A DNA stretch of 64,000 bases. It comes from an uncultured Collinsella sp. (GTDB taxonomy: Bacteria; Actinomycetota; Coriobacteriia; Coriobacteriales; Coriobacteriaceae). A program made the translations under genes and the position numbers. Where the stretch lies: NCBI GenBank assembly GCA_900539035.1, contig UQAU01000001.1:179550-243549 (forward strand), written 5' to 3'. Shown in pieces: positions 58,604 to 64,000 of the stretch; position 1 is the first letter of the stretch, and each line of letters begins with the position of its first letter. The notes below the pieces were generated by a model. That model was not told the origin of the DNA, made no database searches, and worked only from the letters and a program-made list of their open reading frames with translations.

Positions 58604-59332
58604 TTACTCGCAGAGCGAAAGAGCGGCCTCGTCAGCAACGACAACGCAGTTGGTGTGCAGCTGCAGGATCGAAGCCGGGCATTTGGGCGTAACCGGACCA
58701 TAGCACATATCGTGCACGGCCTGAGCCTTGGCCTCGCCGTTGGCGACAACCAGGATCATGCGGGCATACATGATGGTCTGGGTGCCCATGGTGTAAGCCT
58801 GACGGGGCACGTCATCGATGCTGTCGAACAGGCGGCTGTTGGCCTGAATGGTGCTCTCGGTGAGGTCGACGCAGTGCGTGCCCTTGGAGAAGTGGTCATC
58901 GGGCTCGTTAAAGCCGATGTGACCGTTGTTGCCAATGCCGAGCAGCTGAAGATCCGGGTAACCGGCGGCAGCGACGATCTTGTCGTACTCGGAGCAGGCA
59001 GCGGCGGCATCGGGGTTGGAGCCATCGGGCACGTGCGTGTTGTTCAGATCGATATTGATGTGATCGAAGAAGTTCTCGCGCATAAAGTAGTGATAGCTCT
59101 GGGGATCGTCGTGCGAAAGACCACGATACTCGTCCAGGTTATAGGTGCTGACCTCGGCAAAGTCAATGTCGCCCTTCTCGTACCAAGCAGCGAGCTGTTT
59201 GTAAGCGCCAATCGGGGTGGAGCCGGTGGCAAGACCCAACACGCAATCGGGCTTGAGGATAACCTGAGCCGAGATGATATTAGCGGCCTTGCGGCTCATA
59301 TCCTCGTAGTCTTTAGCTTTAATGATTTTCAT
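58604..59332 (-). CDS. nagB: Glucosamine-6-phosphate deaminase
   Basis: 242 residues; GlcN6P to Fru6P and ammonia. Motifs: LGLATGSTPIGAYKQL (about 32-47), NLDEYRGL with catalytic Asp/Glu, and GIGNNGHIGFNEP (about 130-142). The ATG at 59332 (MKIIKAKDYEDMSRKAA) follows AAAGGAC; a longer reading is non-coding. Same strand and near a PTS EIIA gene and glmM, an amino-sugar cluster balancing breakdown and cell-wall use. Confidence 0.94.
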   Translation of the reverse strand: MKIIKAKDYEDMSRKAANIISAQVILKPDCVLGLATGSTPIGAYKQLAAWYEKGDIDFAEVSTYNLDEYRGLSHDDPQSYHYFMRENFFDHINIDLNNTHVPDGSNPDAAAACSEYDKIVAAAGYPDLQLLGIGNNGHIGFNEPDDHFSKGTHCVDLTESTIQANSRLFDSIDDVPRQAYTMGTQTIMYARMILVVANGEAKAQAVHDMCYGPVTPKCPASILQLHTNCVVVADEAALSLCE

Positions 59333-59530
59333 TACGCGTCCTTTCTCGTACAAGAGAGGCAAGGCTCCCCTTACAAGCACTTGCCCGCGGCCCGCGTCGG
59401 CCGCAACCAACGTGTGCGGCCACCAGGGCGAGGTCGCGTAATATATGTGTCTCGTGTCTAACCGCGTCGAGGCCCCTGCCCGTCCACGGTGACCCAAAGC
59501 TGTTTAGCTTCGGACAATCCCCATCTTGCC

Positions 59531-59564
59531 ACGGAGGGCGCCCTCTTTCAAGGGCGCCCTCCGT
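59531..59564. other. GC-rich perfect hairpin between crr-like gene and nagB
   Basis: A 14-bp perfect stem (ACGGAGGGCGCCCT with AGGGCGCCCTCCGT) and 6-nt loop about 40 bp past the EIIA stop. No T-tract on the minus strand, so it may act as an mRNA end-protecting structure. Confidence 0.55.
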
Positions 59565-59604
59565 AAACGTGATTGAATTGTAGACTAATGACCACGTGCA
59601 CTTG

Positions 59605-60102
59605 CTAGCGCTCGCGAGCAACGATGAGCTGGTCCATCTCTTCGACATGCACGCCAACGGAGCCCTTGATACTCGAGAACTCAACGGAGTTGCACACCAA
59701 GATGGGAACCGTCACATCGTAGCCCTCGGCAGCAATTGCCTCGCGATCGAACTCAATGAGTACATCGCCCTTATGGACGATGTCACCCACTTGCGCATGT
59801 ACGGTAAAGTGCTTGCCCTCGAGCTGAACAGTGTCCAAACCAACGTGGATGAGCACGTCCAAGCCATCGACCGTGTTAAGCGCAACAGCGTGTCCCGTGG
59901 GAAAAATGGCCTCGACCTTGGCATCAGCCGGTGCAATCACACGCGTTCCGGTGGGCCGAATCGCCACGCCCTGGCCCAAAAGGCCGGTGGCAAACGTCTG
60001 GTCGTTTACCTCGGAAAGCGGAATGACGTCGCCCGAGATGGGAGCATCCAGCGTAAGGACTCGACCACGCATACCAAAAGACCTTAGGACTTTAGTGAAC
60101 AT
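59605..60102 (-). CDS. crr: PTS EIIA component, glucose (Crr) type
   Basis: 165 residues. Begins MFTKVLRSFGMRGRVLTLDAPISGDVIPLSEVNDQTFA. The glucose-type EIIA pattern shows GHAVALNTVDGLDVLIHVGLDTVQLEGKHFTVHAQVGDIVHKGD, with the phosphorylated His in LIHVGLDT and the supporting His in GHAVAL. It can phosphorylate EIIB domains that lack their own EIIA, such as the alpha-glucoside EIICB at 30516. GAGGGGGAGC precedes the ATG at 60102. Confidence 0.9.
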   Translation of the reverse strand: MFTKVLRSFGMRGRVLTLDAPISGDVIPLSEVNDQTFATGLLGQGVAIRPTGTRVIAPADAKVEAIFPTGHAVALNTVDGLDVLIHVGLDTVQLEGKHFTVHAQVGDIVHKGDVLIEFDREAIAAEGYDVTVPILVCNSVEFSSIKGSVGVHVEEMDQLIVARER

Positions 60103-60173
60103 GCTCCCCCTCGGACATACCAATCAATCAAAATAACCTTGACAGTTTACCACTTGGCAACGGTTTTTGACCA

Positions 60174-61511
60174 TTAGGGAAGTTCGCGCTTGACAACCTC
60201 GACGATGTCGTCAACAACGCGCTGGGTCAGCTCGTGCGTCTCGGCCTCGGCCATCACGCGGACCAGCGGCTCGGTACCGCTCGGGCGCACCAGAATGCGG
60301 CCGCGGCCGTCAAGCTCCTTCTCGGAAGCAGCGACGGCATCCCAGATGGGCTGGCAATCGTCCAGACCAGCCTTGTTGTCGGAATGCACGTTGACGAGTA
60401 CCTGCGGGTACTTCTTCATGATGCCGGCAAGATCGGTGAGGGTACGACCGGTGCGCTTGAGCACGGCCAGCAGCTGCAGAGCCGTCACCAGGCCGTCACC
60501 GGTGGTGTTGTGCTCCAGGAAGATGATGTGGCCGGACTGTTCGCCGCCGATGACGGCGCCGTCCGCGAGCATGCGCTCCAGAACGTAGCGGTCGCCCACG
60601 GCGGTCTGGACCATCTCGAAGCCCTGCTCCTTCATAGCGATGGAGAAGCCCAGGTTGCACATGACGGTCGAGACGATTTCGGAGTTGGCGAGCTTGCCGC
60701 GAGCGGCAAGATCAGAACCGCAGATAGCCAGGATGTAGTCACCGTCGATCTCATTGCCCTCGCTGTCCACGAACAGCACACGGTCGGCGTCGCCGTCGTG
60801 GGCCAGACCGATGTCAGCATGGGTGCGCAGCACGAGCTCGCGCAGGGGCTCGAGGTGCGTAGAGCCGCACTCAACGTTAATGTCGGTGCCGCAGTAATCG
60901 GTGTTGATGGCATGGACCGTGGCACCCAGGCGCTGCAGCGCGGCGGGCGTAGTCTGGCAGGAAGCGCCATGACCGCAGTCGACGGCAACGACCAGGCCAT
61001 CGAGCCTCAGGCCATCAAGCGTATCGATGGCATGATCGACATATGCCTTGCGAGCGTCCTTCATCTTGATGATGTGGCCCACACCGGCACCGGTCGGCAG
61101 CGTGTCGGCAGCCATGGCTTCCTCGGATATGACCCAGGCGCTGATCTCTTCCTCGACAGCATCGGGAAGCTTCATGCCCTTGCGGCTAAAGAACTTGATG
61201 CCGTTGAACTCCGGCGGATTGTGCGAAGCGGAGATGACGATGCCGCCATCGAGCTCGTTTTGAACAGTGAGCAGCGCCACGGCCGGCGTAGGGATAACGC
61301 CGCAGCAATGCGGACGGCCGCCCTCGGCCATAATGCCGGCAGTCAGAGCGCTCTCGAGCATGGTGCCCGAGAGGCGCGTGTCACGGCCGATGCAGATGTC
61401 CGGACCAAGAAACTTGGTCGCCGCGCGGCCCAGGCGAAATGCGAGGTCGCACGAAAGATCGGCGTTGGCGACGCCACGGACGCCATCGGTACCGAAGATG
61501 TTCTGGGGCAT
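60174..61511 (-). CDS. glmM: Phosphoglucosamine mutase
   Basis: 445 residues; GlcN6P to GlcN1P for peptidoglycan. IFGTDGVRGVAN (about 5-16), phosphoserine loop VISASHNPPEFNGIKFF (about 95-111), metal-binding DGDADRVLFVD (about 238-248) and the C-terminal phosphate loop RPSGTEPLVRVMAE. AAGGAGCGATCC precedes the ATG at 61511. Between ribosomal genes (upstream) and the crr-like gene on the same strand. Confidence 0.96.
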   Translation of the reverse strand: MPQNIFGTDGVRGVANADLSCDLAFRLGRAATKFLGPDICIGRDTRLSGTMLESALTAGIMAEGGRPHCCGVIPTPAVALLTVQNELDGGIVISASHNPPEFNGIKFFSRKGMKLPDAVEEEISAWVISEEAMAADTLPTGAGVGHIIKMKDARKAYVDHAIDTLDGLRLDGLVVAVDCGHGASCQTTPAALQRLGATVHAINTDYCGTDINVECGSTHLEPLRELVLRTHADIGLAHDGDADRVLFVDSEGNEIDGDYILAICGSDLAARGKLANSEIVSTVMCNLGFSIAMKEQGFEMVQTAVGDRYVLERMLADGAVIGGEQSGHIIFLEHNTTGDGLVTALQLLAVLKRTGRTLTDLAGIMKKYPQVLVNVHSDNKAGLDDCQPIWDAVAASEKELDGRGRILVRPSGTEPLVRVMAEAETHELTQRVVDDIVEVVKRELP

Positions 61512-61568
61512 AGGATCGCTCCTTCCCTAGCAGGCGATATACAACCGCCTGCCCTAGTCGAAAAAGAA

Positions 61569-61604
61569 AAGCGGGACCCGCCGAGGAATCGGCAGGCCCC
61601 GCTT
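61569..61604 (-). terminator. Terminator of the rplM-rpsI operon
   Basis: A 16-bp arm, AAGCGGGACCCGCCGA, pairs with TCGGCAGGCCCCGCTT allowing two G-U pairs, 4-nt loop; the minus-strand transcript continues TTCTTTTTC. Confidence 0.85.
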
Positions 61605-61634
61605 GTACATTGTATCTCGAAAGGAGATAAAACC

Positions 61635-62030
<396 letters not shown>

Positions 62031-62032
62031 CT

Positions 62033-62476
62033 TTAAGCCTCCAGCTCAATCTTCGTGGGGTTCTGGGCAGCATGCGGATGCTCGGCACCAGCGTAGACCT
62101 TAAGCTTGGTCATCTGGGCACGGCCGAGGGTAGTCTTGGGCAGCATACCGCGAACGGCGCGCTCGATGACCTTCTCCGGGTGCTTCTCCATAGCCTGGCG
62201 GAAGCTCTCAGCCTTGAGGCCGCCGTTGTAGCCGCTGTGGCGATAATAGGTCTTCGTGTCGGCCTTGTTACCGGTAAGCTGGACCTTATCGGCGTTGATG
62301 ACGACAACGAAGTCGCCGCAGTCGCTGTTGGGCGTGAACTGGGGCTTGTTCTTACCGCGCAGGATCATTGCGATCTGGGTGGCAAGACGGCCCAGGACAG
62401 CACCATCGGCGTCGACGAGAACCCAGTTGCGCTGGACCTCGCCCTGCTTGGCGTAGTGAGTCGATTTCGAAATCAC
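62033..62476 (-). CDS. rplM: 50S ribosomal protein L13
   Basis: 147 residues. RNWVLVDADGAVLGRLATQIAMILRGKNKPQFTPNSDCGDFVVVINADKVQLTGNK and RAVRGMLPKTTLGRAQMTKLKVYAGAEHPHAAQNP are typical L13. The start is GTG 62476 behind GGAGGAGT; no ATG is available. First gene of the rplM-rpsI operon. Confidence 0.97.
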   Translation of the reverse strand: MISKSTHYAKQGEVQRNWVLVDADGAVLGRLATQIAMILRGKNKPQFTPNSDCGDFVVVINADKVQLTGNKADTKTYYRHSGYNGGLKAESFRQAMEKHPEKVIERAVRGMLPKTTLGRAQMTKLKVYAGAEHPHAAQNPTKIELEA

Positions 62477-62670
62477 TTAGACTCCTCCATGTACAGTACG
62501 TGTTGTTACAGAGATTCACGGGGCTCTGCAAGTAACCCGTCCATATTACCCCGCTCGCCGTACGAGTCAACAGGTATTTTGGCTCCGACCAGAGTTTCTG
62601 CACATGTCATCCACGAGCCGTGATTTTTCCAGCTCTTTAGTTGTTGTCATTTTTTGAGGGTTCGCCGTCG

Positions 62671-63549
62671 CTAGCGTTCAACGAACTCTTGGATTTCCGC
62701 GAGCAGGCGCTTTGCCTCCTGACGGCCCTGGATATACAGGTCCAATAGCTTTGCCGAATCGTGCTCGACATGGCCGACCTCGACCGGCTTTTGCGGAGCG
62801 ACGACCAACGCACGGCCCTCGCGCTCATACTTCCACAGATGCATGCGCTGAATGTTGTAGCGGTCGTGGCGCGTCTCGATAGCCTCGAGCAGGTAGGGGT
62901 AGTCGGCATAGCGGGCGCGTGCGGCGGGCATAAACTCGTAGGGCTTTTTCTCGTACGAGCGGTCCTGCGTGACAATGACAACCGCGCGATCGAAGCCCGC
63001 CTCCTCGAGCACATGCTCGATAGGAACCGAATCGGCCACGCCGCCATCGACGTATTTGTGCCCGTCAATCTCGACCGGCGGCGTCGCCAGCGGCAACGAG
63101 GTCGAGGCGCGCACGGCATCGAGGTCAAGTACGGCGCTTTTGACCGGGAGGTACGTGGCGGTTCCAAACAGCATGTCCGTCGCGACGGCGTACATCTCGA
63201 TGGGGCTCGCGTCGAACGTCTCGTTGTCAAAGGGATCCAGGCGGTCCTGGACATCGTTGAAGATAAAGTCGTAACCCACGATGGAACCCGTGGACGCAAA
63301 CGATGCGGCGCCCATGAAGCGGCTGTCGTTGCAGAAAGCCAGGTTGATGCGGTTGGCACGGCCGATCTGGTGCGACTTATAGTTCACGCCGTTGAGGGCG
63401 CCGGCCGATACACCGTAGACAGCCGGAATCTCGACGCCAGCCTCCATGAGAACGTCGAGCACGCCCGCGGTAAACTGCCCTCGAAAACTACCGCCCTCCA
63501 AAACGAGCGCGACCTTGCCGGCGTTCTTTGCCTTATCTTCTGCAGTCAT
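62671..63549 (-). CDS. Patatin-like phospholipase
   Basis: 292 residues. Oxyanion loop LVLEGGSFRGQFTAG (about 16-30), nucleophile elbow GVSAGALNG (GXSXG, about 46-54) and catalytic Asp in DGGVADSVP (about 170), the patatin dyad. Same group as bacterial YjjU-like proteins; cytoplasmic, no signal peptide. CAGGAGGTCAAT precedes the ATG at 63549. Three tandem hairpins lie upstream. Confidence 0.92.
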   Translation of the reverse strand: MTAEDKAKNAGKVALVLEGGSFRGQFTAGVLDVLMEAGVEIPAVYGVSAGALNGVNYKSHQIGRANRINLAFCNDSRFMGAASFASTGSIVGYDFIFNDVQDRLDPFDNETFDASPIEMYAVATDMLFGTATYLPVKSAVLDLDAVRASTSLPLATPPVEIDGHKYVDGGVADSVPIEHVLEEAGFDRAVVIVTQDRSYEKKPYEFMPAARARYADYPYLLEAIETRHDRYNIQRMHLWKYEREGRALVVAPQKPVEVGHVEHDSAKLLDLYIQGRQEAKRLLAEIQEFVER

Positions 63550-63636
63550 ATTGACCTCCTGCGATTGCGTTTTGGCTTTCTTCTACCCAGTTTTGGGATG
63601 GAGGGCGCATGGGTTTTTCGAGGCGGCAGGTGAAGC

Positions 63637-63800
63637 GGAAAGTGTGTCCCAGTTTGAGGCGAGATTCCGGGATGCGGTTTCCGCCTGGGCCGCCATTGGG
63701 AAAGCGCGTCCCATCCTGAGCGCGAATTCCGGGATGAACTTTCCGCCGACAACCGGAAAATGCATCCCATTCTGAGCCGATATTCTGGGATGCAACTTCC
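63637..63800. repeat. Three 46-nt hairpin repeats in a row
   Basis: Units at 63637-63682, 63699-63744 and 63755-63800, each exactly 46 nt. Each has GGAAA...(G/A)TCCCA at the left and (C/T)(C/T)GGGAT...TTCC at the right, with TGAG in or near the loop. Unit 3 is the best paired (GGAAA-GCATCCCA with TGGGATGC-TTCC). Short frames across them in several phases are artefacts. Confidence 0.82.
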
Positions 63801-63822
63801 GTTTGAGGCGTCAACGCGAGTA

Positions 63823-63939
63823 GTCAATTTGGGACGGGGCTATTTTAGCTGCCCTTTGACTGTCGACGAATTATTGGGGACCAGAACTAATATCGGCTGG
63901 CTTATAGGGGTAGCTAAAATAGCCCCATTACAGTTTGAG
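63823..63939. repeat. Inverted-repeat element, GTCAATTTG family member 2
   Basis: The left arm begins GTCAATTTGGGACGGGGCT and continues ATTTTAGCT (to 63850). The right arm AGCTAAAATAGCCCC (63912-63926) is perfectly complementary over 15 bp, with weaker pairing beyond. It shares its outer 19 bp with the element at 47521 apart from three substitutions; the interior is different. Confidence 0.7.
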
Positions 63940-63962
63940 TCGTCCGAAAGGGCGGCTCTTTT
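63938..63962 (+). terminator. Possible terminator at the end of the repeat element
   Basis: AGTCGTCC-GAAA-GGGCGGCT pairs with two G-U wobbles in RNA and is followed by CTTTT. No upstream plus-strand gene is evident, so its target is unclear. Confidence 0.4.
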
Positions 63963-64000
63963 CCGTTGCACGGTTATACGATTGAGCCGTACCGGTGGTC

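Larger units (their letters stand above)
63550..64000. other. Intergenic region rich in hairpin repeats, to the window edge
   Basis: No gene is supported up to base 64000. It contains three tandem 46-nt hairpins (63637-63800), an inverted-repeat element (63823-63939) and a possible terminator (63938-63962). Confidence 0.6.

Noticed and set aside
63637..63800. CRISPR-like array
   Set aside because: Repeats are imperfect 46-nt hairpins with almost no spacers, and no cas gene is nearby.

Overview
The window looks like a chromosomal segment of a high-GC gut actinobacterium of the class Coriobacteriia, most likely Collinsella. This rests on gene content and gene style: a type III glutamine synthetase, separate MetH and MetH-activation genes, a MurT-GatD protein, a VaFE-repeat surface protein, and PTS/GH4 sugar genes. 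No 16S gene is present, so the assignment is an inference.

Positions 1 to about 23,520 are the right-hand part of an integrative and conjugative element (ICE). Its left end, and probably its relaxase, lie outside the window. Going right, the element carries: a DNA-binding and replication block (two small HTH proteins, a winged-helix initiator with iteron-like repeats inside its own gene, a DnaC-like helicase loader); a type IV secretion block (DUF3801, VirD4 coupling protein, small pilin-like protein, PrgI, VirB4 broken by an in-frame amber codon, a CwlT-like wall hydrolase, VirB6-like membrane protein, a protein with an SSB-like tail); a thioester/VaFE adhesin with its own class B sortase; a truncated IS3-type insertion sequence next to an ABC-F ATPase (probable cargo); and an xis-int-RHH module facing a repressor across three palindromic operators. 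The element abuts the 3' end of guaA, a known integration hotspot. A repeated nonamer (TTTACTCCC/GGGAGTAAA) fills the gap between the repressor and guaA and recurs at the guaA stop codon.

From 23,522 rightwards lies chromosomal backbone. It contains guaA, asparaginase, an XRE regulator diverging from an unknown gene across a 24-bp perfect palindrome, ychF, an alpha-glucoside PTS/GH4 operon facing an alcohol dehydrogenase-GntR operon across GntR-type operators, a polyferredoxin, a D-2-hydroxyacid dehydrogenase, glycerol and iron alcohol dehydrogenases, two TPR-like paralogues, murT-gatD as one gene, tRNA-Glu(UUC), glutamine synthetase III, the metF / MetH-activation / metH operon, a UPF0210 protein, a methyltransferase, yhbY, a large STAND-BTAD regulator, nagB, a PTS EIIA, glmM, rpsI-rplM and a patatin.

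The backbone intergenic regions hold many inverted-repeat elements of several unrelated families: MITE-like elements, a 132-bp element with perfect 31-bp arms, a pair of 59-bp hairpins, a row of three 46-nt hairpins, and a duplicated tRNA-Glu 3' end plus terminator. These and the ICE control sites are the least conventional parts of the window.
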